NCBI GenBank assembly: GCA_028023455.1
Contig: JAQFVV010012397.1
Coordinates: forward strand, 1,671,501-1,735,500
Length of the DNA stretch: 64,000 bases
Direction of reading: 5' to 3'
Origin: Epiperipatus broadwayi
Taxonomy: Eukaryota; Onychophora; Udeonychophora; Euonychophora; Peripatidae
The position numbers were made by a program, and so were the translations under genes. This document shows positions 22,861-35,126 of the stretch, piece by piece (the stretch's first letter is position 1; each line of letters begins with the position of its first letter). The notes beneath the pieces are model-generated. The model ran no database searches, was not told the DNA's origin, and saw nothing but the letters and a program-made list of their open reading frames with translations.

Positions 22861-24335
22861 TAATCTATAAAGGATTAATAGAAGTATATATTTTAAGTTA
22901 AACATAATTTTTTTTAAATTTAAATTAAATTTTTATAAAATCATATTAAATAAATTGCATGGTGCCCTGAACAATTAGCTCAATGGTTAAAGTGGAGTAA
23001 AAAGTGAAAAAGTGGGAAGAAAATGTAACTGAGATAACTGAATAATCTTATCTAATATTTTGATATTCAACTTCAAACTTATCACCTAGATAAGTAAGTA
23101 ATGAATTTAGAACTTTTATAAGCAACTTTTTTAGAAAACGATAAAAAAAACATGATTTCAGCTTACACAATATTTTTATTTCTATTATCTACTGTAAGCT
23201 TGGATAATCAGTGATAGTGTTTAATAAATCTATATCCAATGCTGTCTTATTTATATTCTAAAACTAATTTTTATCCTTATTAAGTATTACCATTTGCCAC
23301 CACTATAGTGAAGGAAATAAATTTGCTATATAAACAAATTTTTTAATAAAAAAAATTAAAATAACAATTTCTACAATGCTAAAAATGATAGCCTCAAAAA
23401 GTAAAAATTCATGGAATCACTCTTTAAAAAAAAGAAAGTAAAATAAAAATTTAGTTAACCAAATGGAATTACTATATTTAGCTTGCAACTTTGGTGTTCA
23501 AACATCACTTGATTTTGTAAATGCATGAGCTTTTTGGGGGGGAGGGGGGGCTTTTCATTGCAAATATCTATTATCCAAGTCAAAATAAGAGTCATAGATC
23601 AATTCATAGATCACATGACCCTATCTTTTAAGCTTGTAAGTTATAAACAGTGAGGATTGCCAATTCCTCTACAAGCTTTATGATAAATGCTTAGCCAGAG
23701 CCAGCACTTAAAATATGTCTGTCAGGAACCCCTCCCCAAACCCCTGACCAAGTTTCATCTGTTAATCTTTCCATGTTGAAACAAGATTTTCATATACTGC
23801 TGTATCCAATCTCCTTTTTGAATCTAGCATGGGCCAGACTTTGACATAGTTCAATAATTATTTTTTATTATTGTAATTTCAGTAATTTTTTTTCTTGTTT
23901 TTAGTCATCAATTAAAAAAGATCAAATTTACTTTTGTTTTATAGCAGAGTGGGAAAAAATATATAGCTGCTATTGCAATAATTAGATATTAGCATAATAA
24001 TGTCTTCATTTTTAAAACATAGCTTGCTCAGTTTTTTTTACATACTCTTGCTTTATTTTCATTCTTTTCATGTTCTTTAAGATTCTACTTAGAATAAGTT
24101 TAGAGGGAAAAAATTGCAAATTACTGTGCAAAAATATGCTGCTCCCAGAGATTAAACAAAAAGTTTTATGCACATATACACATTTTAAAATGTTATGAGA
24201 ATTTAAAGAGAGAATGCTGACCAAATCAAATAAAATTACAAAAACACAAAAAAATCTCATCATGAAATTTAAAGAAAGCATAAATTTTAAAAATATACAG
24301 CCACCTATTGCACATCTCTGAAAAGTTACTGAACT
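22861..24335. other. non-coding; includes an RZ-D-related relic
   Basis: No gene. A G-rich run (GGGGGGGAGGGGGGG) is at about 23535. About 23590-23770 shares CATAGATCACATGA, AAGCTTGTAA and GATAAATGCTTAGCC tracts with 28.9-29.0 kb and, inverted, with 15.2-15.3 kb. Confidence 0.5.
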
Positions 24336-24339
24336 GAGG

Positions 24340-24690
24340 ATATTGTAGGGGATTTGAAACCAAATTTTAAAGCTCCCTTCAGCTATCAAATCTATTTCAT
24401 ACAACCAATACAACATAGACCACACACATGTGAAAAATATCAATAATGTCCAGTATATGTATTTCATACTGAAGCAGCACTCATCAGTTGGTTATCTTAT
24501 CTCTCACACACATATATAATCAATGCTCAGTCTATATTAAGGTAGCAAATCTTCAAACTTTAATTGACAGGATTCAATCTACTCCACCCTCCATATCACT
24601 AAAAATTTGATGATGGAATACACAAATCTCTTTATAATGCCAATATTATTATATGCCCATATTGACTGCACCCTCTTATGTATAGGACCT
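24340..24690 (-). repeat. RZ-C family copy
   Basis: GGGGATTTGAAACCAAA through the hammerhead region to CCTCTTATGTATAGGACC. Confidence 0.72.
24450..24491 (-). ncRNA. hammerhead ribozyme motif, RZ-C copy
   Basis: Minus strand: CCAA, CTGATGA, helix II GTGCTG/CAGTAT with loop CTT, GAAA, ATACATAT, then CTGG. The core is intact and helix I is slightly weakened. Confidence 0.65.
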
Positions 24691-25055
24691 TGTCATGTTA
24701 TCAGTATTTTTGAAATTTGGCCCATAACACTGCTAATCTGATCAACCTGAAATATTTTGCATTGCCATTAATATCTAACATTTTAAAAATTGGTTATAAG
24801 ATTTGACCCAAATAAAAAAATAGGATTTCTAAAAAAAACCATTTAAAAAAAGAAAAGTATTTTAATTTTATAAATTTGATAACAATGAAAAATATATTTA
24901 AAAAATTATTATATTTTCAATTTTGAAAAAAAAAAAAAACTTTTAAATTTGAATTTTGTTGCATTAGAAAAAAGATTATACTTATGCCAAAAGATATTAA
25001 CAGATATATTTTAATACCTTCTAAAAATATGAATGACTTTTCTATACTATAAATT
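24691..25055. other. AT-rich, nothing recognised
   Basis: Poly-A/T-rich spacer. Confidence 0.5.
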
Positions 25056-25069
25056 CATTTAAAATGAAC

Positions 25070-25073
<4 letters not shown>

Positions 25074-25103
<30 letters not shown>

Positions 25104-25194
25104 TTTTAATGTGTCAAAGCGTCATCCGGGAAGCGAACCCCGGGACAACTGTTTGTAAGGCAGCTGTGCTAACCACTCTGCCACCAACACTTAA
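25074..25194 (-). mobile_element. tRNA-derived SINE with 18-bp target-site duplication
   Basis: On the minus strand the head reads GTGTTGGTGGCAGAGTGG (box A) and GGGTTCGCTTCCCGG (box B), with an anticodon-like arm around CTTACAA. The body ends in GCTTTGACAC and a run of AAT triplets. The insertion lies between two perfect 18-bp copies of CATTTAAAATGAACTTTT (25056-25073 and 25195-25212). The tRNA-like part most resembles tRNA-Val, by the TAC in the loop. Mobilised by a LINE. Confidence 0.88.
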
Positions 25195-26055
25195 CATTTA
25201 AAATGAACTTTTAAAAAAAATTTCACATACAGTACAAAAATAACATGCAATGGAAGTTCCTTAAATCATGTTAAAAACATTAATATCCAGACATATAAAA
25301 CATGAGTTTGTTTGTTTTTTAAATGTGTACTGTTATCAAGACTACTAAAAGATTCAGCATTCATAAAAGTAAAAAAGGGTGGAGTCATTATGTAACATCC
25401 TGCAAGGCAAGGAAACAATGAAAAATTGTTTGGCAATGGGAATTTTAGTTTTTCAACTTCTTTTTTTAACCATTTAGTCCATTTTTGCAATTAATATTTG
25501 ATTGGATTGCTACCTAAAGAAAAAAATTTCAAGCATGATAGATGTCTGAAAATAATTTTTAAATTTTAGAAACTGATTTATATTTGAAACCGATAAGGTA
25601 ACAATTATTTCAGAAGACGCTTCTAACACATATATACATATTATAAAACCCACTAGAATAAAAGTATAATTTAATATTTACTTTAACATTTCCCATGTAT
25701 CTTCAATGCATTAACTTCCTATTAACGGATATCAGAATATAATATTTTCAACATAAAATATTTTAAAAATCCATTGTTTATCTGAACTTTCATAAAGTGT
25801 TTTGTGTATATGTGCGTGTGCGATAAATTATGCTTTGATTATTTTTTTCTTTCTATCATTTCTTTTTTTGGCAAATCACTTCAACAATGCCTAAGAGAAT
25901 TTTGAAACAAATTAGGAAGACGATCGCCTAAGAAAATAAATGGCTTCAAATAGTTTTGGAAATAGATAGTGAAGAATCAGTATAAGAAAATGAAAGAGAA
26001 AGATAATCATAAGAACATAAAAAATGTCAGAAGAGAAGACCATAACATCAACACA

Positions 26056-26166
26056 CTTGTCTTGCATTGGTGGTCGAGAGGTCAGCGCGAGTGCCTTTGC
26101 ACTTGCAGGCAGTTGCCCGGGTTGCGGGTTCGCGTCCCGGCCGGTGCTAAGACACTTAAAAAAAAA
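26056..26166 (+). mobile_element. tRNA-derived SINE with 12-bp target-site duplication and poly-A
   Basis: GCATTGGTGGTCGAGAGGTC (box A region), GCGGGTTCGCGTCCCGGCC (box B), the end GCTAAGACACTT and an A run. Flanked by AACATCAACACA at 26044-26055 and 26167-26178. It is much richer in GC than its surroundings. Reading frames crossing it are by-products. Confidence 0.85.
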
Positions 26167-26189
26167 AACATCAACACAAGTAAACATGT

Positions 26190-26600
26190 TGCAAATAATT
26201 AACACATTATTTAAGCAATTGGAAAGAAAAATGTTTTATTAAAGCAAGCTTTTATCAAACCAAATTACAAATTATTATATTTATCAATAATTCCTTGAAC
26301 CAAGTTTTTATTTCATGTTCGTATGCAGAATGTGTGTATATCTTGTGTGGATCGCATTACATTGTTGATATATTTGAAGAATTAAATAAAGATCAGGATT
26401 AATTTGGACCGTATAATCAGAAAAAAATAATGGAATTTATTATTTATATTTAAAATTAAAAATATAATACTGAGCGATCATATATTGAATTATAAAATGA
26501 TAGTTAACTATATAATATTGGGGGAGGGAAATACTAATGAAAAATCTCTAAATGCATTGGAACTAAATCTAATAAAAAGAGAATTTATAAATGTATCCTT
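26190..26600. other. non-coding, nothing recognised
   Basis: AT-rich spacer. Confidence 0.45.
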
Positions 26601-28350
26601 GTGATATGATAATAAATAGTTTCAATAAACTGATTTTAAAATTAATAACAATAAGAAGAAAAAGAAAAAGAGATGGATGTTGTTTCCATATTTGGTAAAT
26701 ATGTAGTGATATGTGCTAAAAATTTAATGTTAGCCTTAGCAATGTGAAACTTTGAACAAATTAATTAATAATACAAAAAATAAAGTAGATAAAATAATCC
26801 TATATGAGAATGTGTGCACACACATTTATATATGTACAATAGGAAAACAAATATGAACTCTTATTATTTTTTTACATATAGAAAAAATAAAACTAATTCT
26901 TCAAATGCGTCAGTATTTTATAATCATAAAAAAGAACATGAACATGGATTCAATTCACATATTGCTGAAGTGTTTTGCAAAAAGGTATAATTATTGTACA
27001 AAAAGAATATATGCTGAATCAGAGAACCAATAATACTTAAATGAAGTTGCTAATGTGTTGAAAATATACTAGGTTTATTAAAATATGTTGTAACATCTTT
27101 GCATTACACATACATTATTATAAGTACTGTATTGCTAGAAAACTTATTTCTGCAATAAGAAAAAAATTGCAAATATTACTAAAAAGAAAGATGATATCAT
27201 GAAATGTTTTGAAGAATTTTATAAAGAACTGTATAATAATAAAGAATAAGAAAGAAGAAAAAAAATCAAAAAATGATGGAATTATGATTACTTTAAAAGG
27301 TAAAAAATTGAAAAATTGTTGGCAAAGTTATATATCAAATATCTGAATATAAAGACGTATCAGATGATTGGGGAAAAGATAAAAAAAATAATGGAAATTA
27401 CAGACATATCAGATTTTTGTCAGAAAATTTTTACCAAGGTAATTAACAACTTGTCTAAAGCAAACTTTGGGTTTTAATCAACCAAAGAAAAAAAAAAAAA
27501 AAAACTGGAATTTAAAATGTTTTTAACATAATGGTTTACATTCTATTATTGAAAGAAGTTACAGAAATATTTAATGAATATGAGTTGTTATTAAATTTGA
27601 ATTTATAGGTTACAAAAAGGCATTTGATTCTATATACATGTCTACAAAAATTCAAGTATTGGGTCATCAAAATAGAGACACAGCATATTGACATACTATG
27701 AAGAATATTTATCTAAACACAACAGTAATAATTAGATTTCATAATGATACTAAAAAGAGTAATATTGAGAAAGATGTATGTTAGAGTGATTCCATATATT
27801 CAAAACTTTTTACAGCAGTTTTACAATAAGTGTTAAAATGAGAAGCTAAGAGAGTAAAAATAAATGGAGATTATTTAAAATCATTTAAATTTTGAAGATG
27901 ATTTGATTGTTTATGCAAATAATGCTTCAGAACTTTAGGAAATATTCCAAGAGTTATCAGATGAAAATAAGAAAGTAGGATTCAGGTAATAAAGATTGAT
28001 AATGATGAGTTAAAAGTTAACAACTACAAATATCTTGGTAAGATTATTACTACAAATGAAAACATAATATGGATGAAATTAATCATAAGATTAAACTTGA
28101 TTAAAGTGCTTTGATAGAAATAACTTAATATTAAAAGCAAATAGGTCTGTTTGAAAATTGAGATTTTTAATAAATGTTTATGAATCTAAGATTTCAAACC
28201 ATCCAACAAAGTATAGAGACGTGTATATTAGTAGTAACAAAAGAGTGAAAACAAAATTCATGGGTGAAAAAATTAAACAGGTATTACTGTCATTATTGAA
28301 AGAATTAAAAGACTGAAGTGAAGTTGGACTGTACAGAAAAAGACCATATG
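26601..28350 (+). mobile_element. RTE-type LINE, heavily decayed
   Basis: Recognisable parts: KKDDIMKCFEEFYKELYNN (about 27190-27245); a KAFDSI-like RT motif region (about 27610); NASELQEIFQEL-like sequence (about 27930); NNYKYLGKIITT (about 28020); and EIFNKCL-like thumb remains. Stops in every frame. The 5' limit is uncertain. Confidence 0.65.
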
Positions 28351-28689
28351 TGAAATAATGTTTCAAAATGATGAAACTAATACTGTGATTATATGAGTCT
28401 AACTAGTGATGGTCTTTTATAAAATTGTTAAGAGTTCAGCAGAGTTCAAAATAAATAAAAACTTTATATTAAGTGGTTAAATAATAAATATTCAAATTCT
28501 ATACATACATAAGCAGCCACTAATAAAAATATGGTCATTCCAATTCCAAAGGATGAAAAGAAAAAAACCACTCTAAAAGTAAGTTTTGAATGATTATAAA
28601 AATCAATCTGTGAATCACAAATACATTCATACTCTATTTTATATAATGAGCATGATAAAAGCTCTTACCAAGATTTTCTGAATATCCTA

Positions 28690-28726
28690 CTCAGACCAGT
28701 TTCTAGCTCTGGCTGTCATCAGTAAG
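28690..28726 (-). ncRNA. hammerhead ribozyme motif, RZ-D unit 1
   Basis: Minus strand: CTTA, CTGATGA, helix II AGC/GCT, GAAA, ACTGGT (A-U and C-G pairs), cleavage triplet GTC, then TGAG closing a 4-bp helix I. Shorter helix I than in RZ-B. Confidence 0.6.
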
Positions 28727-29025
28727 GCACTAGGAAATTCAGCTATTAGATTTAAAAATACCAGGCCAAGCCCCAGCATTTATTTAACAGTCACCTATTC
28801 AGTAGAAAATCTATAATCCAGTTCTCTAACTTAAATAGCCATATGGGATTAAACTAAATTTAAATACACCACATATTAATAGATTTAGAAATATAAAATT
28901 GCCAAAGCCTTAAGAGCAAAACAATAATTACAAGAAAACCAATTCATATATCATATGACTTAATTTAATAAGCTTGTAATGAGGATGCTAATAGCTCATG
29001 ATAAGTTTTTCAGAATATCCCTATT

Positions 29026-29063
29026 CTCAGACCAGTTTCTAGCTCTGGATGGCATCAGTGAGG
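29026..29063 (-). ncRNA. hammerhead-like motif, RZ-D unit 2 (core mutated)
   Basis: As unit 1 but the core reads CTGATGC, losing the essential A at position 9. GAAA and GTC remain. Probably inactive. Confidence 0.5.
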
Positions 29064-29090
29064 CACTAGGATAACCATACATTAAACAGG

Positions 29091-30640
29091 CCACTTTATT
29101 TTGCTATTTATTTGATATTTTGTAATGTTGTAAAGCTTTCTAAAATATTTCAACACTATGTCTAATTGTATTTTTCCAATGTATTCTATTTTCTGTCATA
29201 TTGTCCCAATGGAAACTATCAATAATGCACTTTTTTAAAATGTTTTTAAGATAATCCTTATAACATGGGCAGGATGTATCCCACGAAAACCATACTCGAG
29301 TTTACTATAAAACATTTTTTTAGTAAGTCTTGCATTATCATTTATTTTACATGTCCAATTTAATGAAAGTATGATTTAACAATAATATACTCATCCAGAA
29401 AGTAAATTGAAGAACATATTGGTTGTTTTTATAATCTTGTCATTACATTTTTAAATGTTATAGAGCATTCTTAAATGAAACTTCTATAATGTCTTTATAT
29501 TGCATTAATATGTTTCTAAGTCTCACTTCCATACAATAAATTAGATAAAATAACAGCTCACTTTATAGGTAACTTAGTTACAGTAGTTATTTTTTTGTGA
29601 TAAAATACTTTATCTTTTTAACTTGTTAAAACAGCACATAAATACTAAAGTCTGTGGCATACCTAAATTATTTTTAAGTCCATCTTTCTATTTATAAAAC
29701 TACCAAGGTATTTAAATTGGTTTGCTTTTTAAAGTTTATCATCACCCAAGCTAAAGCTTGCTGAAGATTTTTCTTCCATCATTGGCTGATAAAACTCTAT
29801 GTTGCATACAAAATATTAAGTATTATTTTGTAAACTCTTTTGAAAGTGGAAAAAGTAATACAATCCAGAATCAAAGAAAATGACGCTATTGTTTATTTTT
29901 TAATCGATTGAAATTAAAAAGTCAAACATATAGCATTTTGATTCCTGTTTCATGAAGCTGCTTACAAACAGTATCAAAGATAACTGTCATAAAAAGTGAA
30001 ACAATGTTGGAACAAATTCATATCTTTATTTAACATGAGTTTTTATTTCAAATATCTCAGATTTAGAAATACCACCTCTTTTCATTTTTATCATGTAGAA
30101 TCTATATAATACAAATAAATTTTGGTGGACAACCATCTAATTTCAAATAATGTCATAAATGTGTATGACTAACTGAATCAAATACTTTGACCAAACTAAT
30201 AAAAGCAATATATAAATTATTCGTGTGTTTCCAGAACTGTTTTTTGCATTTTCCTGGTAACAAAAATCATGTCTGTAGTGTTTCTTGATTCTCTAAAGCT
30301 TTATCGAATATCTGGTAGCCATTCATCAATGACTGGAAGCAATCTATTGAACAAAATCTTGAAATTACCTTTACTATAATGATCATTTCTGAAATATTGT
30401 CTATTGACATTGTTTTTTTAAAAATTGGATTAATAAAAGCATCCTTAAGATCTGCTGACACAACCTTATCTGTCTACATATCATTATTTTTAAATGATCA
30501 AATACTTCCATCTTTTCCAAATATTGTCATAATATAAGATAATGTCATTGCTGGATTTAGTAGGATTGTGAAACCATTTCTCATGTTCATATATTGTTTT
30601 CACTGCATCAAAAAAGTCTAGGTCATATGATGGTGCACAC
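29091..30640 (-). mobile_element. second LINE type (non-RTE), decayed
   Basis: The reverse strand gives a degenerate RT: KDAFINPIFKK, then FQSLMNGYQIFDKALENQET (about 30350-30280), and LVKVFDSVSH (motif A region, about 30180). The tail is KDYLKNILKKCIIDSFHWDN (about 29230), with HWKNTIRHSVEIF behind it. This KDxLKxxLKxCxID...W tail is typical of a common CR1/Jockey-like non-LTR family and absent from the RTE copies here. Stops and frameshifts throughout. Confidence 0.65.
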
Positions 30641-33030
30641 CAAAAAATAAGACTAGAAAGTATAAATAAAATATAGATACATGGAATGAGACATGGTAGT
30701 ATATAAGCAAATAAACAATAAAATGAAGTAATAATAAAGGCTATAAATAGGAGAAATTTTATAATTATGTTAAAAATGCTTAGAGAAAGTATTGAAAAGA
30801 TTCGGCAAGCAATGGAGGAAAAAATCCTGCAACACAGTAAAAAAAAAAATGATAGAGAAAATATTAATTAAAAATAATCTACAGCATAGGAAGACAAATA
30901 GGCAAATATTAAAAAAAGAAAGCATATCAGATCCAAAATATATTGTGTTGATGATCAGATTTTTGTTATTGGTTAATTAGGATTAAGATCAAGCTGAAAC
31001 CAAAGCTTTTATAATAAAGAATGAAAGGGATAGATCTTATTCTTTGATCAGCACTACAAAAACAAACAATAGACCAAATTTAAAACTGCCTTTGTGTGAA
31101 AATAAATTATGGCTCTCAATGATTATGAAAAAAGAATGATACTCTATTACATTATTCTAAAAAAGTATATACACAATTTTGATGACTAAAAACATTCTAA
31201 AATATCAGATGTAATAAATAAAACTTAGAGGATGAATAAGATAAAAAATTACATATATACTTAGCTCCTGTTGAATGATGTAAAACTTTTCTCAAGGAAG
31301 TTTAAATAAATAAATGGATAAAAATTGTAAATGGAAGGGTTGTAATAAGATGTCCATGTTCTTTTGAAAAAGGAATGTATGATATACCAGTAGGCATTTT
31401 CTTGATACATATCTGTTTAGTTTTGGCGTGTGCATGTTTATCCCACAATTATATTTTTTCACTTTTGTGCTGAAGGGAAATGGCATATCTTTATTTATAT
31501 TTGGTCTCAATAGAGAATCCTGATTATATCTATATACTAGTGATAGTTTAGTGGTGATATTCAACTTTCTCCTTTTGATAGTACCAGTGGCAGAAGATTG
31601 ATATTCAGTTTTGATTCCTCAATTCTGATTCTGGATTTCTATTTAAATCATGTGTTTAAATAAATGAAGCACTTCCAGCTCAAGATTCTGATGTAGGTAC
31701 CTACATTTTATTTTGTTTATGTCTAGAATGAATTGGAATTTTTTTATATAAAATTTGAATAACACCTGATAGATATTTATTATTACTTGAAAATATATAT
31801 ATATATTGAACTGTATTAAAGTATGTATAGTTCATGAGTGTTTTGGCATTTGTAATATTTAAAAAGCCAAAAAAAAGTAAAAATTAAAGATCCTTCTAAT
31901 GCTAATTAAAGATGGCAGAAATAAGTTATAAAAAAATAAATTTTGTACCTCAAAAATAAAAAGGAATGTACAAGGTTATTAACTTGTATTCTAATAAAAA
32001 AATAAAAGATAAAAAGATGCACAGAAATTTCAAAACTGTTCAAGACTATGCTTCAAAAAACATTGTCTTGTTTTGTCCATTTTTCTTTTGGCTGGTCCTG
32101 GATGATGCGGAGGGAAAATCAAAGCATTTGTGAACATCTTTCATCATGAATAAATCATTCAAAAAAAGCCTTTGAGCCCAGTTTTAAAATGGACCAGGAA
32201 TGTAAAAGATGCCAGCAGGGGTTAAAATCAATGGCCATGAGATCTTCAAACCAAGAAATATATGTATATTACAATCTACATAAATTCGCTAAACTTACCG
32301 GTAAGTTAACACTACTCATATCCTAAATTATGTCAAATTAAATGTTTGCAACCTAAATTTAACTATAAACTTTAACTGTGAATCCCAAATATCCCTAAAG
32401 AGACATTTTATCCATGGATTGCTTTCCATCAAGAAATTTAAAAGAATGGAACTGTTTTTATTATTTAAGTTATTATCTGGATAAGTGTATGTATGTGTTT
32501 TCCAATTTATTAGTAATTTACCATTTATCATATAAATATTTTAATGTCGTAATAAAATATTTATCTTTAATATCAACTTTTCATTGTACATTATTAATTT
32601 TAGGTAATTTAGATTTTGTTATACAAAAGATTATTTTAAGAAATGTATAATTAATTACCTATGCCAACATGTTCATTTTAAGCTATGAATATTGGAAAAA
32701 ATTCTATAACATTAATTTACAAGAAAACCTAATTCCCGATCTTTTTAGTTATTTGCTTCCTAATTTATGGTATGTGATGTAACAAATATTAGTGGGTTTC
32801 GATCCTGGTGCCCTTTTAAATAAATATAAAACTGATTCCATTAGCAACTCTAATAGCAATGTAACATTAAGCCACTTAATCAGGAAATATAGCTGTGTTC
32901 TTGAGATGTCTAAACTCATATATGAACAGAAGATTCTTCTTTTTCATAGTTTGATTAACTAGCACTTTATAGTGCATAATAAAAGGCCTAAAATCCACTG
33001 TGAAAATATATAGCAATAAAAACCAGTCAA
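30641..33030. other. non-coding; contains copy 1 of an old dispersed repeat
   Basis: About 31000-31720 aligns piecewise with about 33220-33940 (TGATTATGAAAAA, then TAGAGGAT, then CATATC...TATATTTGG/ATATGG tracts in the same order). The minus-strand peptides RPNINKDMPFPFSTK (31.45 kb) and RPYLSKDMPFPSTQ (33.75 kb) also match. The family was not recognised. Confidence 0.5.
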
Positions 33031-33039
33031 CATTTAGAT

Positions 33040-33180
33040 GTTGATACAAAGATTTTCACAGATTATGGATATATAATCTTTATTTTTCTTACAAACATAA
33101 TGATGTTTTGGCATGACCACACAATCCATCAATTGGGTGATGAATAGAACACTATAAAGATATTTAGGCACTGAAGAAAG
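33040..33180 (-). repeat. fragment of Penelope terminal-repeat-like sequence
   Basis: The reverse strand carries CACCCAATTGATGGATTGTG followed by GCCAAAACATC. It is related to the inverted terminal repeats of the PLE at 54.8-55.5 kb (CACCCAGTGGATGACTTGTG). Confidence 0.45.
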
Positions 33181-33219
33181 CTATAAAGTACAAAAGACAT
33201 TGTACTAGTGATCAGCAGT

Positions 33220-33940
33220 TTATTTAATAACAGAAAAGTCAAGGTTAAGCTGAAATCAGAACTTGTATAGTACTTAAAATAAAGTATATGTAAGGTATAG
33301 ACCTGCATTTATTTGGAAGTTTTGTTTTTTGGCATGAACTGTAAAAAAAAAAAACTAATTTTAAATCAATTTTTCATAAAAAGAAATTATAACTGTTAAT
33401 GATTATGAAAAATCCATGACATTCTAATCGCCCATTTCATATAAGTAGAAAATGATGTACAAAAATTTTAATGACAGAAAATGTCCTAAAATATTAGGTT
33501 TAATGAATATAGAGTTAGAGGATAGTTGAAGTAAATTATATATCTTTTCTTTTTCTGGAGTAAAGTGAAGTTTCAGTAAATAAATGAGTAAAAAAAAACT
33601 ATTTAAAAATGTAGTATTATCTCCATATTTTTTAAAAATAAAATTTATTAAGTCAGGGTGTATTTTTAAGATATATATGTAGTTTTTGTGTATGCAATTT
33701 TATCACACAGTCAATATATTTTTGATTTTGTGTTGAAGGAAATGGCATATCCTTACTTAGATATGGTCTTAATAAAAATTCCAAAATAAATCTATTTACC
33801 AGTGAGGGATTCCCAATATTATTTAACTTTGTCATTTGGTAGCACTTGTAACAGATATGGTATTTAGTTTTGACCTCTCTATTGTGATCTTGGATTTCTA
33901 CATAAATTATGCATTTAAGTAAATGTCACATGTGTATGTA
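33220..33940. repeat. dispersed repeat, copy 2 (with 31000-31720)
   Basis: Same order of conserved tracts as copy 1, about 2.2 kb away in direct orientation. Strongly diverged. Confidence 0.5.
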
Positions 33941-34329
33941 ATGGTATGATTGTACATGTAATTGATCTTTAATCAGTATACACTTTTTTCTCTCTGCGTT
34001 TTGTAAGCATTGAATAGAAAAAAAAATGTGTAAAACAAAATGAAATGATTACTTTACAAATCCTCATCAATAATTAAAAAAGAACTTTTTTTTATAAAAA
34101 AGGAAACTATTTGTTGTAGACCACAAGACTAAATATAGTATTGATGGATGTCACATTATGTTTAGCAAGATATGCTAGAAGAATTGCTCAGTCAAATAAT
34201 TACTAGAAAAGAATTAAACACAGAATATCCACTTGTAATTTTGACTGACTTTGATGAATATTTCTAATGAAAAATGGAAATGGAAATATACATTTAATTG
34301 TTTAATTTTTTCAAGATGATCAATGTCAA

Positions 34330-34408
34330 GCATTGGTGGCCTAGTGGTTAGTATAGCTGCCTTCCAAGCGGCTGGCCCGGGTTCACTTTCAGGTAAACAC
34401 TTTGACAT
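34330..34408 (+). mobile_element. tRNA-derived SINE fragment
   Basis: GCATTGGTGGCCTAGTGG (box A), an anticodon arm with CTTCCAA (TCC, glycine-like), GGGTTCACTTTCAGG (altered box B), then ACACTTTGACA and a TA run. The end GCTTTGACA matches the SINE at 25.1 kb, so it is the same family with a decayed tail. Confidence 0.72.
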
Positions 34409-35125
34409 ATATATATAAAGATGAATACATGAACTCATCCAATGATGGATGCACTAAAATCCTAAGATGTTCAATAGAATACATAAAAACAAATATTTAT
34501 ATTAATATTTTGATCCTTTAAAATCAGACCCAAAGTTACTTTTCTGATGATAATCACATATGGTTATATTATTTAATTAATATTGGGTCAAATACTGTAC
34601 ATTAATTTTAAATTAAATAAAATATAAGTAAGGTAAAAATTCTATAAATTAATTAATTCGCAATTAGTAAATACAAAATGCAATATTTAATAACTGTATT
34701 TAAGATTCTATGAGATTTTTATATGTGATTATCTTTTTAATTTTTTAACTCGTGATTATATTATGTATAAAATTTAATAATTTATAAATAAATATAAAAA
34801 AGTTTGGCATATATTTTTTTTTTAAAAAAGAGAAATGAAAAAATTACCTTATACTTAAATAAAAAAGTACAATTAAGGGATTATCTTTAAGAAAACATAA
34901 CATTCTATAAAGAAAATAATTTTGATAAGCAAGAATAAGGGTTTGGAAAAAAAAGATTTGTCAGAATCTCAATATCTGATTAGTTAATAAAATATTTAAT
35001 AACTTTTTCATGCAAATAAAAAAAACAATAACTAAATTTACATTTATATACACATATTTATACTTTATTTTGCTATGTAAAATATAAACATGATAATTAG
35101 AAATAAAATATGCATTTCCATATAT
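34409..35125. other. AT-rich, nothing recognised
   Basis: No gene or repeat recognised. Confidence 0.5.
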
Positions 35126-35126
35126 C

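Larger units (their letters stand above)
28640..29090 (-). repeat. RZ-D: direct dimer of a hammerhead-bearing repeat
   Basis: CTCAGACCAGTTTCTAGCTC recurs at 28690 and 29026, a spacing of 336 bp. Between them lies one unit with a CATATGACTTAATTTAATAA and AAGCTTGTAATGAGG tract related to 23.6 kb. Each repeat carries a minus-strand hammerhead motif. Confidence 0.65.

Noticed and set aside
24012-24467. 151-codon minus-strand open frame, the longest apart from the lipase frame
   Set aside because: It overlaps an RZ-C copy at its start, is rich in F, L, I, S and K as expected from AT-rich DNA, and shows no family motif.
25105-25194. Functional tRNA gene at 25.1 kb (and at 26.06, 34.33 kb)
   Set aside because: Box A and box B are present but the cloverleaf stems do not close, and two of the three copies have target duplications with tails. 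They are SINE heads.
25969-26242. Overlapping open frames on both strands
   Set aside because: They run through the GC-rich tRNA-derived SINE and its flanks.
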